Shown one piece after another: positions 50,011 to 59,881 of a DNA stretch of 64,000 bases. Both the position numbers and the translations under genes were made by a program. The notes under the pieces are model-generated. The model was not told where the DNA came from, ran no database searches, and worked only from the letters and a program-made list of their open reading frames with translations. The stretch covers positions 62,001-126,000 of the forward strand of contig DAOMNO010000001.1 in NCBI GenBank assembly GCA_035443885.1. The letters run 5' to 3'. The stretch's first letter is position 1. Each line of letters starts with the position of its first letter. The DNA comes from DAOMNO01 sp035443885. GTDB taxonomy: Bacteria > Planctomycetota > Phycisphaerae > Phycisphaerales > SM1A02.

Positions 50011-52923
50011 TCATCCCCAATTAGCGAGAAGAATAAGCAGATCTTGCACGTCAACTGCGCCGCTTTGATTCACATCGGGGAGGCAATCTGATGGCATCAA
50101 GCATGGCCCCCATGCGCCAAGCAGAATCAGAAGGTCCAGCACATCAACCACACCATCACAGTTGATGTCCGCAAGACGACACGGCGAGACGACCTCAAAC
50201 TGGCGCATCATTTCATGATCTTCATGCTCAAGAATATGACAGTGGAAGGGGTATCGACCTGTGAAGCCTTCAAAGCGAGTAATCAATCGAGTGTAGTACC
50301 CCGGCGGTGCGTGGACGGTGTCCTTCCAGCCCATCTCGTTCGGCAAAGGTGGAATCTTGTCACCCGTTGGTTCACCCGTGTCGGGATCAATTGCCTGCCG
50401 ATCAAGCACTTGCACAAGTACAAGGTGCATATGCATCGGGTGGCTGATGCCGGAATCATTGCGCCATGTCCAAATCTCAGTCGAACCAAGTACGGGAAAC
50501 TCGCTGATATCGTCCCACATCATCATGCCGTTCCCGGAATCAATGACCCACATCTGATCGTGATGTTCTGGACAGTGAGTATTGGGAGCGAGACGCAGAT
50601 CGAAGATGCGTTCGCGCACGGCTTCGCTTTCGAGAATGCGAGGTATTTCAACAAGGAAAGCCGGCAGCGGATCTGTATGCCCTGACCGATGCTGCACCAC
50701 GAACTTCATCACATCGGGTAGAACCCCGACGCCGGGGAATCCCGGGAATGGAGCAGGTGCGCTATTCGTCAAGACAATCTCCGTACCCGGCTCGTATGAT
50801 GCGAAGTCCACGACAATGTCTGCACGCTCACCAGGTAGAATGGTTGTCTCAGTCAGTGCCACCGGTTCTTGAAGTAAGCCGAGGTCGCTGCCAATTTGCC
50901 AAAATGTCGCCCGATCGGAAAGGCCGAGTGTGAGCGCGCGGCTGTTGCAGCCGTTTACGATTCGGAACCGATACTTTCCTCGATCGACTTCCAAATACGG
51001 CCATACCTTGCCATTGACCAGCATGACATCGCCAAAGAAATGTTCATGCCACATTGCGGGATATTTAAACGATCCGTCAGGATGAAATGAACGATCCTGT
51101 ACAGCCAGAGGGATTTCGTACTCGCCGCTTGGCAAATTGAGCGATCCCTCATAGGTATCACGAATGATGTAGAACCCAGCCATACCCATCATGACGTTCA
51201 AGCGCGTGATCCCTAACGCGTGATCGTGATACCAGATGGTTGCCGCATTCTGATTGTTTGGATAAACATACACTGGCGACTGCTCACCTGGTGGGAAGGC
51301 CCACTCCGGGTATCCATCGCTCTCAGGTGCGACTTTGCCCCCATGCAAGTGAACGATTGCAACTGGCACCTGACCTGTCATGTCTGGACCGTGAAGGCAT
51401 TCATCAACGACAAGCGCATGCGTTTGACGCAGTTGACCCGTTTCAGCATAACGCAAATCGTTTTTCCACACCACGGTTACGGTTTCATCCTTCCATGCCT
51501 CAATGGTTGGCCCTGGGTAAGAGCCGCCGTATCCCCATGTGCGCGTCGGTGGAAGATCACGATGCAGCTGTTGGAATTGCTCTGTTATCGCGATTTCGTA
51601 GTGTGCAGCACCTCCGGGTGCACCCGTGACCGGCTGTGCAACAGCAGGGCGAGGCAACGCGTCAACAAACTTTTCAGGTTGGAGCGGACATGAAACCATG
51701 TGGCACATCGTTCCGTCACCCTGATATATGCCGCCCATCGCATCGCATTCGCTGCTGGTTTGCTCCGTGCAGGAGCCGTCGGAAAAACAGCATGCGCCTT
51801 CTTGTTCAGGGAGACTAGGAATGTACGTAATGACCAATCGTGGCCGCTGTGATGCATTGCTGGCTTGTACGCTATCGAATCGCTTTGTATTCGCAGAGGT
51901 GGCTTCATCACCACGAATGATCCAGCCGTGATTCATCCATGGCATGTGAACCCAATGCTGCACGTCTGAGACCACGGTCGAACCCGTCCACGAATAGAAC
52001 TGATTCTGCCCGGCGATAGGAGTCGTTGCGGACGCCATCGAAACAAAATCACCACCTGGCGTATTCCAGAAAGTGCCAGGCCAGAAGCGATGAACCCATG
52101 TTGCATCCTCCAGTGTCGATGCGCCTCCCCCACTCTCGTTTCCACCAGCAAGTGATGTTCCCTCGCCCCACGAGTTGAGCAGGCGGTGAATCGACACGCC
52201 GAAAGTCGCCCCTTGCGACTGATTGCAGTAAAGCCGAAGTTCTGCGCTCTGAACCGTTGATCCATGTGGAATCGCAGAGATATCAAAGAAAACAACGCTC
52301 CGTCGCTTCGCGCCACTACTGAGATTACCGACGAAGAGTCGAGTGCCAAGCGCGTTACTCAGTGATCCATCCACGGTTTCATAGAGCACGTTGTCCTTGT
52401 CCGCGACGATCGTCATCGTAGTCGGATCAACCGCGCAGGGGTTTGGTTCGCATGTGGTGCCATCGCCCTGATACGTACCACCTTGACTGAGGCAGTTTGC
52501 TGGAGCGAGTTCCGTACACATTCCACCGCCAAGACAGCATGCGCCTGGCCCAAGCGGCAAGACGGTTATGGAACCATGCATCCCGCTGGCCGTGCCATCA
52601 CCATTGTCGGTGCCGTGCGGTATGCAATAGTAAACGAAAATGCCCTGGTTGTTGAATACCTTTGTAAACTGTGTATTGCTTGAGTTGATTGGGGCATTCC
52701 ATCTGTCCAGACTACCCGTAACGCTGGTGGTTGTATGGTTGCCCTGCAACCATACCCAGCGAACGGTGTCACCCTGCGAGATCGTGATGTGACTCACCAC
52801 CGGTTGGCCAGGCTGATTCAGGCTGAACTGGTTGTTGTACACATACACATCAACCATCTCGGCCTGTGATACAGAACACACTACAAGCATCGCAATGATG
52901 GTGGTTACTGCAAACCGAAACAT
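50011..52923 (-). CDS. Secreted multidomain multicopper oxidase with dockerin-like repeats
   Basis: 970 residues from the ATG at 52923, which follows AGGAGAAGAAGG; the longer frame has no signal peptide. A signal (FAVTTIIAMLVVCSVSQA) is followed by a plastocyanin-like domain (about 25-130, with GNHTT and YYCIPHG). Two Cys-rich GACC modules flank a DNRLRE-type beta domain (about 175-390). A CotA/bilirubin-oxidase-like multicopper oxidase fills about 440-900: copper motifs HLHGG, WYHDHALG, HPMHMHLV and HCHILEHEDHEMM are all present. Two dockerin-like repeats end the protein (INCDGVVDVLDLLILLGAWG and VNQSGAVDVQDLLILLANWG). It probably oxidises phenols, metals or similar substrates outside the cell. 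Confidence 0.9.
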   Translation of the reverse strand: MFRFAVTTIIAMLVVCSVSQAEMVDVYVYNNQFSLNQPGQPVVSHITISQGDTVRWVWLQGNHTTTSVTGSLDRWNAPINSSNTQFTKVFNNQGIFVYYCIPHGTDNGDGTASGMHGSITVLPLGPGACCLGGGMCTELAPANCLSQGGTYQGDGTTCEPNPCAVDPTTMTIVADKDNVLYETVDGSLSNALGTRLFVGNLSSGAKRRSVVFFDISAIPHGSTVQSAELRLYCNQSQGATFGVSIHRLLNSWGEGTSLAGGNESGGGASTLEDATWVHRFWPGTFWNTPGGDFVSMASATTPIAGQNQFYSWTGSTVVSDVQHWVHMPWMNHGWIIRGDEATSANTKRFDSVQASNASQRPRLVITYIPSLPEQEGACCFSDGSCTEQTSSECDAMGGIYQGDGTMCHMVSCPLQPEKFVDALPRPAVAQPVTGAPGGAAHYEIAITEQFQQLHRDLPPTRTWGYGGSYPGPTIEAWKDETVTVVWKNDLRYAETGQLRQTHALVVDECLHGPDMTGQVPVAIVHLHGGKVAPESDGYPEWAFPPGEQSPVYVYPNNQNAATIWYHDHALGITRLNVMMGMAGFYIIRDTYEGSLNLPSGEYEIPLAVQDRSFHPDGSFKYPAMWHEHFFGDVMLVNGKVWPYLEVDRGKYRFRIVNGCNSRALTLGLSDRATFWQIGSDLGLLQEPVALTETTILPGERADIVVDFASYEPGTEIVLTNSAPAPFPGFPGVGVLPDVMKFVVQHRSGHTDPLPAFLVEIPRILESEAVRERIFDLRLAPNTHCPEHHDQMWVIDSGNGMMMWDDISEFPVLGSTEIWTWRNDSGISHPMHMHLVLVQVLDRQAIDPDTGEPTGDKIPPLPNEMGWKDTVHAPPGYYTRLITRFEGFTGRYPFHCHILEHEDHEMMRQFEVVSPCRLADINCDGVVDVLDLLILLGAWGPCLMPSDCLPDVNQSGAVDVQDLLILLANWG

Positions 52924-53270
52924 CCTTCTTCTCCTTGGTGAGAAGCACCCAAGCTGCTGTCCAGCCTGCGCACACGGCACCGCTGTATTGGTTCCATTAA
53001 CAGCAATCCACACCTCGAATTGCAGAGGGAAACCACCCCAGTTTTGATGAATTTCAGGGGCATCTCGCATTACGGCCCAATGCGGCTTGACATGGCGAAC
53101 CGCGCGAAACCGCCTGGGTTTCACTCAGTCCCGCACCTGCTCAAAGCACGAACTTGCACGTATTGCCACAGGCCACGCCCACCAAGGTCTTATGCAAGGC
53201 TTGGCCCGAACCAATCAGCGCGCGGCCTTGGCTACAGGCGTGTGCACCGCAACCTGCTTGCACAAGGTAT
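52924..53270. other. Gene-free stretch upstream of the multicopper oxidase
   Basis: The oxidase frame remains open upstream to 53124 but lacks a signal or family likeness there. Other frames look random. The region must hold the promoter of the oxidase (minus strand) and the 3' end of the STAS gene; no clear hairpin, repeat or consensus promoter is visible. Confidence 0.5.
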
Positions 53271-53660
53271 TCAGCGAGCAACAGCTGCTTCAAGCTTTTT
53301 CACATCGTCCACGATCGTGAACAGCCGATCCATCTTGGTAAGCTTCAGCGTCTCAAGAAGCTGCGTGTTGACGCCATACAGGATTACACGCCCCTTGATA
53401 ACGGCCATGCGGTTGCGTAGATCGATGCACATGCCCAACCCCATGCTGTTGAGGAACGTTACCTGCGAGAAATCGAGAACGAGCGCGCGGGGCGGATTTG
53501 CTGTGCCTGCTGCTTCAAGCTCCGTCGCGATGAGTTGCGTGATGATGGGCGACTCACGCTGACCGATGGAAGGGGTGATCAGCTTGGCCATGAGTACGCC
53601 GTCGCGCAGCAGACACTTGGCGAAGAGTGATGTGGACGTGGTTTCGCCGGGGCCGGTCAT
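53271..53660 (-). CDS. STAS-domain anti-sigma factor antagonist-like protein
   Basis: About 129 residues if started at the Met at 53660; the frame is open to 53690. A single STAS domain with the core ALVLDFSQVTFLNSMGLGMC carries Ser at the phosphorylation position before MGLG, followed by DLRNRMAVIKGRVILYGVN and LLETLKLTKMDRLFTI. It resembles the protein at 8755-9147 in size and plan. No partner kinase or phosphatase is adjacent. It is divergent from hutI with about 70 bases between starts, so the two promoters share a short region. Confidence 0.85.
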   Translation of the reverse strand: MTGPGETTSTSLFAKCLLRDGVLMAKLITPSIGQRESPIITQLIATELEAAGTANPPRALVLDFSQVTFLNSMGLGMCIDLRNRMAVIKGRVILYGVNTQLLETLKLTKMDRLFTIVDDVKKLEAAVAR

Positions 53661-53728
53661 TCCGGCATGATAGCGAGTTCCTCCGCACACAAGGGCACGA
53701 AATCGTGCAGGGCTGATAAAGTGTGCGC

Positions 53729-54991
53729 ATGTCCCGGCTGACGATCGTCAATGCGCGCCTCCTCACACTCGCTGCGCGACCAGGATTCACCGACGGTTTG
53801 GCTCCCATCGGCCCCCGCCGCGGGTCGGCACTGCGCGAGTTGGGCATCATTGAGCGAGGCACCATTTCAGTGCACAACGAGCGGATCACCTCGATCACTG
53901 CGGAGCCGTATGTGCAACCGACAGCAGGTGAGCGGATCGTTGACGCGGGCGGCTGTGTTGTCATGCCCGCTTTCGTGGACTGCCATACACACGCCTGCTG
54001 GGCAGGCGATCGTTTCGACGAGTTTGAACTTCGGCTTGGCGGAGCAAGCTATCTGGACATTCTGAAAGCAGGCGGCGGCATTATGTCCACCGTGCGTGCG
54101 GTTCGCGCCGTCGATGAAGACGAACTGGTGGAACTGCTGCTGACGCGCCTGGCACGCATGGCAGCGCTCGGCACAGGAACCGTCGAAATCAAATCGGGCT
54201 ATGGACTCGACACGGACACCGAACTCAAGATGCTGCGAGCGATCCGCCGCGCAAGTGAATTGGCTCCGCAGATGATTGTGCCGACTTTCCTCGGCGCACA
54301 TGCGATTGATCCGGAGAATCCCCATTGCGTCGAACAGACGATCACCGAGACATTGCCAACGGTAGCGATGGAGTTCCCTGGTATTACCTGCGATGCATAC
54401 TGTGAAGAAGGCGCGTGGTCACTTGACGATGCGCGCCGCCTCTTTGAGAGCGCGCTCGACATGGGTTGCTCGATTCGCGTTCATGCCGATCAGTTCAACA
54501 GTTTGGGCATGACGCGACTTGCTGCTGATATGGGCGCGGTCAGCGTGGATCATCTTGAAGCCACAACCGCGGATGATCTGTCACATCTGGCGCACAGCAA
54601 CACGGTCGGTGTCGCCCTGCCCTGCTCCGGATTCCATCTCGACGCAGGCTACATGGCGGCACGGCCGTTTGTGGATGGAGGCGGTGCATTGGCGATCGCC
54701 TCGAACTACAACCCAGGCTCATCGCCGACGCCTTCCATGCCGTTCACCATCGCGCTCGCGTGCCGAAAACTTCGACTGAATCCGATGGAAGCCATCACGG
54801 CATCCACATGGAATGCCGCGTGCGTAGTGAACGCGCAGGATGAAGTCGGATCACTTGAAATTGGCAAGCGTGCAGACATACTTGTGATGGACTTCGCCGA
54901 CGAGCGCGAACTTGGGCACGAATTCGCCACTCCTGGCCCGCGCGTCGTTATTCTCAACGGCCGGATCGTTTTCGAGCGGCAGAGCGCGTGA
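53729..54991 (+). CDS. hutI: Imidazolonepropionase
   Basis: About 420 residues from the ATG at 53729 (a GTG two codons upstream is in frame). An amidohydrolase-type metal enzyme: DCHTHACWAG holds the first two His ligands, EIKSGYGLD follows, HADQF and SVDHLEATTADD contain the next ligand and substrate residues, and ASNYNPGSSPTPSMP is the HutI hallmark near the catalytic Asp/Asn. It converts imidazolonepropionate to formiminoglutamate in histidine breakdown. The other hut genes are not in the window. The gene looks complete. Confidence 0.95.
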   Translation: MSRLTIVNARLLTLAARPGFTDGLAPIGPRRGSALRELGIIERGTISVHNERITSITAEPYVQPTAGERIVDAGGCVVMPAFVDCHTHACWAGDRFDEFELRLGGASYLDILKAGGGIMSTVRAVRAVDEDELVELLLTRLARMAALGTGTVEIKSGYGLDTDTELKMLRAIRRASELAPQMIVPTFLGAHAIDPENPHCVEQTITETLPTVAMEFPGITCDAYCEEGAWSLDDARRLFESALDMGCSIRVHADQFNSLGMTRLAADMGAVSVDHLEATTADDLSHLAHSNTVGVALPCSGFHLDAGYMAARPFVDGGGALAIASNYNPGSSPTPSMPFTIALACRKLRLNPMEAITASTWNAACVVNAQDEVGSLEIGKRADILVMDFADERELGHEFATPGPRVVILNGRIVFERQSA

Positions 54992-55060
54992 GGATGATTC
55001 GTCCCGCAAATGACTTATCCCACCTGACACTCATCCATTCCTTCGCTACCATCCCCACCA

Positions 55061-55873
55061 ATGGTTGTTACTGCTGCGCGAGATGTTGATGCCGCATATG
55101 CCGCTGCACAGTGTGTGGTCCGCACACATGAGCGACTGGTGGATTTTCTGCGCGCTGGGCAGACCCTGGCGCAGATCGACACGTTCGTGGCAGAAACACT
55201 TGCGGACCTCGACTGCCGCAGCGCGTTCTTGCGGTATCGCATTCGGCAGCACCCGCCATACCCCAGTCATTCCTGCTTGTCCGTGAATGCTTGCATCGTT
55301 CACGGCACGCACAACATGTCTGCCGAGCCGCTCAAGCCGGGCGACATCATTTCCATTGATATCGGCGTCTCGCATCACGGTTGGATCGGCGACGCTGCAT
55401 GGACCTACGCCATTGAACATGCAAGCGACGAAGCAATGCGATTGATGACATGTGGTCGTGAATCGCTAAGGCGAGGCATTGCTGCCGTTCAGCCAGGCAA
55501 GCCGCTTATCGACTGGGCGCGCGTCGTGCAGACGTGCGTTGAGAAGGAAGGCGGCTTCCGACTCGTGCGAGGTCTCGGCGGTCATGGTTATGGCCGCAAG
55601 CTTCACGGTCCGCCATTTGTATCAAACGTGGTGCCGTCACATCCTTCAGAATGGCCGGATGCATGGAAGACCTTCGAGCCGGGCATGCTGCTCGCGCTGG
55701 AGCCGATGCTGGCCGTCGGCACATCGTCCATCACAAGCGGCCCCCGACAATGGCCCATTTTTACTGCGGATGGCTCATTGAGCGTCCATTATGAAGCGGA
55801 TGTGCTTGTTACGCGCGATGGACCGCGCGACCTGACTGAGGGCATGGATCAACTGCCGGACATCGTCGGTTGA
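55061..55873 (+). CDS. map: Methionine aminopeptidase, type I
   Basis: 270 residues. It removes the initiator Met from new proteins. The core shows HGTHNM, the metal ligands in SIDIGVSHHGWIGDAAWTYA (two Asp), GGHGYGRKLHGPP (His), LALEPML (Glu) and HYEADVLVT (Glu). Many type I enzymes have GHGIG and HYEDTV at these places; the changes GHGYG and HYEADV are mild. The N-terminal extension of zinc-finger type is absent. The start at 55061 gives the expected length. Confidence 0.93.
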   Translation: MVVTAARDVDAAYAAAQCVVRTHERLVDFLRAGQTLAQIDTFVAETLADLDCRSAFLRYRIRQHPPYPSHSCLSVNACIVHGTHNMSAEPLKPGDIISIDIGVSHHGWIGDAAWTYAIEHASDEAMRLMTCGRESLRRGIAAVQPGKPLIDWARVVQTCVEKEGGFRLVRGLGGHGYGRKLHGPPFVSNVVPSHPSEWPDAWKTFEPGMLLALEPMLAVGTSSITSGPRQWPIFTADGSLSVHYEADVLVTRDGPRDLTEGMDQLPDIVG

Positions 55874-55979
55874 TTCGCCACGCTCATCGACGCCAACACG
55901 CGCGAATCCCGCAGCTTCAGTGGTCGTTCTCGGTATCATGCAGTGATATCTCGCCCCCAATCAAGATTGGAGATTTGTC

Positions 55980-58088
55980 ATGCTGCATCGCTCTTCCTTT
56001 GCTGTCACGCTCGCCGTCTTCGCGCTGCTTGCTCCCATTGCGCTGGCTGGCCCCCCTGCCACGCGCATCGAGCCGGTTGTCGAGGTCATGCACGGCGAGG
56101 AGATCATCGACAACTACCGCTGGCTGGAGCCGCTTGAGAAAGAGTCCGATGAGGTGCGCGAGTGGACAACATTACAGAACAACTACACACGCAGCATTCT
56201 TGATAATCTCCCCGGCCGCGCAGAGTTGGAGAAGCGACTGGCTGAACTCATGAGCATCGGCAGCGTCAGCACGCCTTCCATGCGGGGGAATCGCTACTTT
56301 TACACGGAGAGACAGGGGAATCAGAATCAATCCGTACTTTATGTGCGAGAAGGATTTGACGGTGAGCCGCGAATGCTGCTCGACCCCAATACGCTCGACG
56401 AGAAAGGTCTGTACAGCCTCGACTGGTACGTGCCCAGCCCGGATGGCCGACTCCTCGCGTTCGGACTCAGCTACGCAGGCGACGAAATGACCGTGCTGTA
56501 TGTCATGGATGTCGCCACCGGCGAATGGCTTGCGGATCAGATCAGTGGCAAGGTGAACTTCTCCGGCTGGATGCCCGACAATTCAGGCTTCCTTTACGGC
56601 GTTCTTGAAAACCCGTCGAACGCATACAGCCGTGCTTTTCGCTATCACACACTTGGCAAGCATCCTCGGCAGAATCCGCTGCTCTTCGTGCAGACTGAGC
56701 CGAGCCGTATTCCCTTCGCATCACTGAGCAAAGATGGACGGTGGATCATCGCGGGCTACTTTGAAGGTTGGGCCAAACAGGACGTGTACGCTATTGATGC
56801 CGATCACTGGCGACGGACCGGCGCGGTTGAAAAAACCCCCATCGCAGTCGGCCTCAACGCGCGTTTCTCAGGCCAGATCGTGCATGGCGATACGCTGTAT
56901 CTCTATACCACACTGAATGCACCCAACGGCACGCTGTATGCCGTTGACCTCAACAATCCAGATCGCAGCAACTGGCGAGAAGTCATCCCAACACGCGGCG
57001 AAGCGGTGTTGCGAAGCGTAAGCCACGCACGCGGCATGATCGTCGCGTCCTATCAGCAGTTCGCTGCAACTCGATTGGAGTGCTTCCGCATGGATGGTAC
57101 GCCACTTGGTGAGATCGAACTGCCCGGACTCGGCTCCGCGAGCATTTCAACCGAAGATGATCGAACCGAAGCGTACCTCAGCTATACGAGCTTCAATGAA
57201 CCGCCGAGCATCTATCGAATCGATCTGACCCGAAAGGGCCGCACGCTTTGGGCAAGGCCCGATGTCCCGGTCGATCCTTCCACGGTTGAGGTCAAGCAGG
57301 AGTGGGCTGTTTCCAAAGATGGTACTCGTGTGCCGATGTTCATCGTGCACAAGAAGGGCCTCACGCTGGACGGCAACAACCCGACGCTGCTCTACGCTTA
57401 TGGCGGCTTCAACATTCCGATGAATCCCTCCTTCAACGCCACCAACTTCCCGTGGTTCGAGAAGGGCGGCGTGTATGTACTCGCCAACCTGCGCGGCGGC
57501 GGTGAGTTCGGCGGCGACTGGCACCGCGCGGGCATGCTCGAAAGCAAGCAGAATGTGTACGATGACTTCTACGCCTGCGCAGAACATCTCATCGAACGCA
57601 AATACACAAACCCAAAGAAGCTTGCGATTTTCGGCGGCTCCAACGGCGGCCTGCTTATCGGTGTTGCGGTTACGCAAAGGCCGGACCTGTTCACGGCGGG
57701 CATCTCTGCTGTCCCGTTGCTCGACATGCTTCGCTACCATCACTTCCTGATGGCGCGATTCTGGATTCCGGAATACGGCTCACCTGATGAATCTGAGCAT
57801 TTCCGCTGGCTTCGCGCGTATTCGCCCTATCACAACATCAAGCCGGGTGTGAAGTACCCGTCGGTCATCTTCACCGCTGGTGAGAACGATAACCGCGTTC
57901 ATCCGTTCCATGCGCGGAAGATGGCGGCTGCGATGCAGGCCAAGGCGGCGAACGACCATGCTACAAAGCCGATTCTGCTCTGGGTCGATCGTGATTCCGG
58001 CCACGGCGCAGGCAAGCCGCTGCACCTGCGCATCAGGGATGTGGCAGATCGTCTCTCTTACTTCATGTGGCAGACAGGGATGAATTGA
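55980..58088 (+). CDS. Secreted prolyl oligopeptidase (S9 family)
   Basis: 702 residues with a signal peptide (FAVTLAVFALLAPIALAG) and so probably periplasmic or exported. The first 400 residues form the seven-bladed propeller (YRWLEPLEKESDEVREWT, YVPSPDGRLLAF). The alpha/beta-hydrolase domain has the triad Ser 554 (GGSNGGLL), Asp 637 (GENDNRV) and His 675 (SGHGAG). The family cleaves short peptides after proline. Length and motifs match functional enzymes. It may supply amino acids taken up from protein degraded by the secreted proteases encoded nearby. Confidence 0.94.
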   Translation: MLHRSSFAVTLAVFALLAPIALAGPPATRIEPVVEVMHGEEIIDNYRWLEPLEKESDEVREWTTLQNNYTRSILDNLPGRAELEKRLAELMSIGSVSTPSMRGNRYFYTERQGNQNQSVLYVREGFDGEPRMLLDPNTLDEKGLYSLDWYVPSPDGRLLAFGLSYAGDEMTVLYVMDVATGEWLADQISGKVNFSGWMPDNSGFLYGVLENPSNAYSRAFRYHTLGKHPRQNPLLFVQTEPSRIPFASLSKDGRWIIAGYFEGWAKQDVYAIDADHWRRTGAVEKTPIAVGLNARFSGQIVHGDTLYLYTTLNAPNGTLYAVDLNNPDRSNWREVIPTRGEAVLRSVSHARGMIVASYQQFAATRLECFRMDGTPLGEIELPGLGSASISTEDDRTEAYLSYTSFNEPPSIYRIDLTRKGRTLWARPDVPVDPSTVEVKQEWAVSKDGTRVPMFIVHKKGLTLDGNNPTLLYAYGGFNIPMNPSFNATNFPWFEKGGVYVLANLRGGGEFGGDWHRAGMLESKQNVYDDFYACAEHLIERKYTNPKKLAIFGGSNGGLLIGVAVTQRPDLFTAGISAVPLLDMLRYHHFLMARFWIPEYGSPDESEHFRWLRAYSPYHNIKPGVKYPSVIFTAGENDNRVHPFHARKMAAAMQAKAANDHATKPILLWVDRDSGHGAGKPLHLRIRDVADRLSYFMWQTGMN

Positions 58089-58110
58089 TCACCAAACGCC
58101 GGAGAAGGAC

Positions 58111-58284
58111 GTGAGCCGCCGCACTGTGCAGTTCCTTTGCTATGGCGTTTCGTTCTGCGCCATGCTTGGTGCGGGCGGCTATCTCATGCTTGGCACGAAC
58201 AAGGGCCTCGGCATTCTCCTGCTGATCGTTGCGGTCATCATCAGCCGCGTGTTGCTGCTTGATGTGGCAACCCGCGATTCCTGA
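58111..58284 (+). CDS. Small two-helix membrane protein
   Basis: 57 residues from a GTG with GGAGAAGG 3 to 10 bases upstream, 22 bases after the oligopeptidase stop. It reads MSRRTVQFLCYGVSFCAMLG, then a short turn and a second hydrophobic helix LGILLLIVAVIISRVLLLD, with a polar end. It is too short to show family motifs; function unknown. The good ribosome site, short spacing and hydrophobic pattern support real translation. Confidence 0.6.
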   Translation: MSRRTVQFLCYGVSFCAMLGAGGYLMLGTNKGLGILLLIVAVIISRVLLLDVATRDS

Positions 58285-58403
58285 AGATTTCTCTTGTATC
58301 CACAATCGCCGGTCTTTATGCTGGTGAAAAATCGCAAGGTGCCGCGCCGTGCGTCGCCGTCATGGAGTGTTATGGGATTGCGGCGGGTTCCCGCCCGTGG
58401 AAG

Positions 58404-59819
58404 ATGTTCGTGAGGCAGTTCATCTTTCTTGTGGCGGCACTGCTCTCCGCATCTGCAGCGTGGGCGGATGGCTTCCTGTACGTCAGCGGCGAGGTACTGG
58501 CCAACCCCAAACCTGACCGACATGAGCACGCTCGCCACTGGCTTGCAACGCGCGGCTTTGAGGTCTTGCAGATTGACCGCCACTCCGGGCTGATGCGCGT
58601 GCGTGTTCAACCCGGCCGTGAAAACGAAGTCATCACTGAGCTCTCATCACATGGCGACTTTGAATACGCTGAGCGAAACGGCATCGGCACCGGCGGGGCC
58701 AATCCCAACGATACCTTTTTCAACTTGCAGTGGCATCTTGCCAACACGGGACAATCCGGCGGAACATCAGGAGCCGACATTGACGCACTCTTGGCGTGGA
58801 ACATCACGACAGGCTCGCCATCAGTCGGCATTGCGGTCCTGGACACCGGCATCCGATCTGATCATCCTGAGTTCGCGGGCCGGATCGCCGCGAACGGGTG
58901 GGACTTCGTTAATAGCGACAGCAATCCTGAAGGGGACCACGGCCACGGCACGTGGGTCAGTGGCGCCATCGCGGCGAATGCCAATAACAACTTCGCGGTA
59001 ACAGGCGTCGATTGGGCTTGCAAGATTATCCCCATCAAAGTGCTGAACAGCGACAATGTGGGCACAACGTTCAACCTTGCGCAAGGACTGAATTATGCGG
59101 CTGTCCAAAGCAACGTGCAGATCGTCAATCTCAGCCTGATCAACTATCCTTGCAGCACAACGCTGAACAACGCCTTGTTGAACGCACGCAACGCAGGCAA
59201 AATTCTGCTTGCCTGTGCAGGCAATGGCGGCATCGGTGATGCCGATGCGAGTTGTCCGGGCGCCTCTCCCTGGACGATCTCCATCGGTTGGACGACTCGC
59301 TTCGATGCGCGAGACGGAAACTCCGCAACCGGTAATGCCCTGGATTTTGTCGCGCCGGGCAGGGATATTGTCACCACCTCATTTAGCTCTGTCAGCAACA
59401 CCGCCGCGCTCGTCTCCGGCTGCTCAATCGCGACCCCAATCACAGCAGGCGTCGTCGGCCTGCTGTATGCGCGTGCGCTTGAATTGGGCGTAACACTCAC
59501 TCACGATGCGGTGTACGAACTTCTGAACGCCGGAGCGGAAGACATGGTCGGCCCATCGCAGGAAGATAAGCCCGGCTGGGATCCATACTTCGGACACGGC
59601 CGCATCAATGCATATCGCTCATTGCTTGCGATGAATCAGGACGTGGCGTGTGCTGCGGACCTCAACATCTCCGGCTCTGTTGATGTGCAGGATTTGCTCA
59701 TCCTGCTCGCTACATGGGGACCAGTCCCGGCGGGGCATCCGGCGGACCTGAACGGCTCCGGCACCGTCGATGTGCAGGATTTGCTGATACTCCTCGCATC
59801 GTGGGGCGAGTGCCCGTAG
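58404..59819 (+). CDS. Secreted subtilisin-like (S8) protease with dockerin-like repeats
   Basis: About 471 residues from the ATG at 58404, which starts directly at a signal peptide (FIFLVAALLSASAAWA); an ATG at 58362 is in frame but adds a non-signal extension. An inhibitor-I9-like prodomain leads to the catalytic domain with Asp 147 (VLDTGIRSDH), His 181 (GHGTWVSG) and Ser 341 (GCSIATP; Cys replaces the usual Thr before Ser). Two dockerin-like repeats close the protein (LNISGSVDVQDLLILLATWG, LNGSGTVDVQDLLILLASWG). It is likely an extracellular protease of broad use. Confidence 0.93.
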   Translation: MFVRQFIFLVAALLSASAAWADGFLYVSGEVLANPKPDRHEHARHWLATRGFEVLQIDRHSGLMRVRVQPGRENEVITELSSHGDFEYAERNGIGTGGANPNDTFFNLQWHLANTGQSGGTSGADIDALLAWNITTGSPSVGIAVLDTGIRSDHPEFAGRIAANGWDFVNSDSNPEGDHGHGTWVSGAIAANANNNFAVTGVDWACKIIPIKVLNSDNVGTTFNLAQGLNYAAVQSNVQIVNLSLINYPCSTTLNNALLNARNAGKILLACAGNGGIGDADASCPGASPWTISIGWTTRFDARDGNSATGNALDFVAPGRDIVTTSFSSVSNTAALVSGCSIATPITAGVVGLLYARALELGVTLTHDAVYELLNAGAEDMVGPSQEDKPGWDPYFGHGRINAYRSLLAMNQDVACAADLNISGSVDVQDLLILLATWGPVPAGHPADLNGSGTVDVQDLLILLASWGECP

Positions 59820-59881
59820 TGGCTCAATACTTCACATAAATCACCCTCAACCAGCCTTATCCATGATCCGATAAGAAGGGC

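Noticed and set aside
52924..53124. N-terminal extension of the multicopper oxidase frame
   Set aside because: A signal peptide and strong ribosome site place the start at 52923; the extension is hydrophilic and unlike secreted protein starts.
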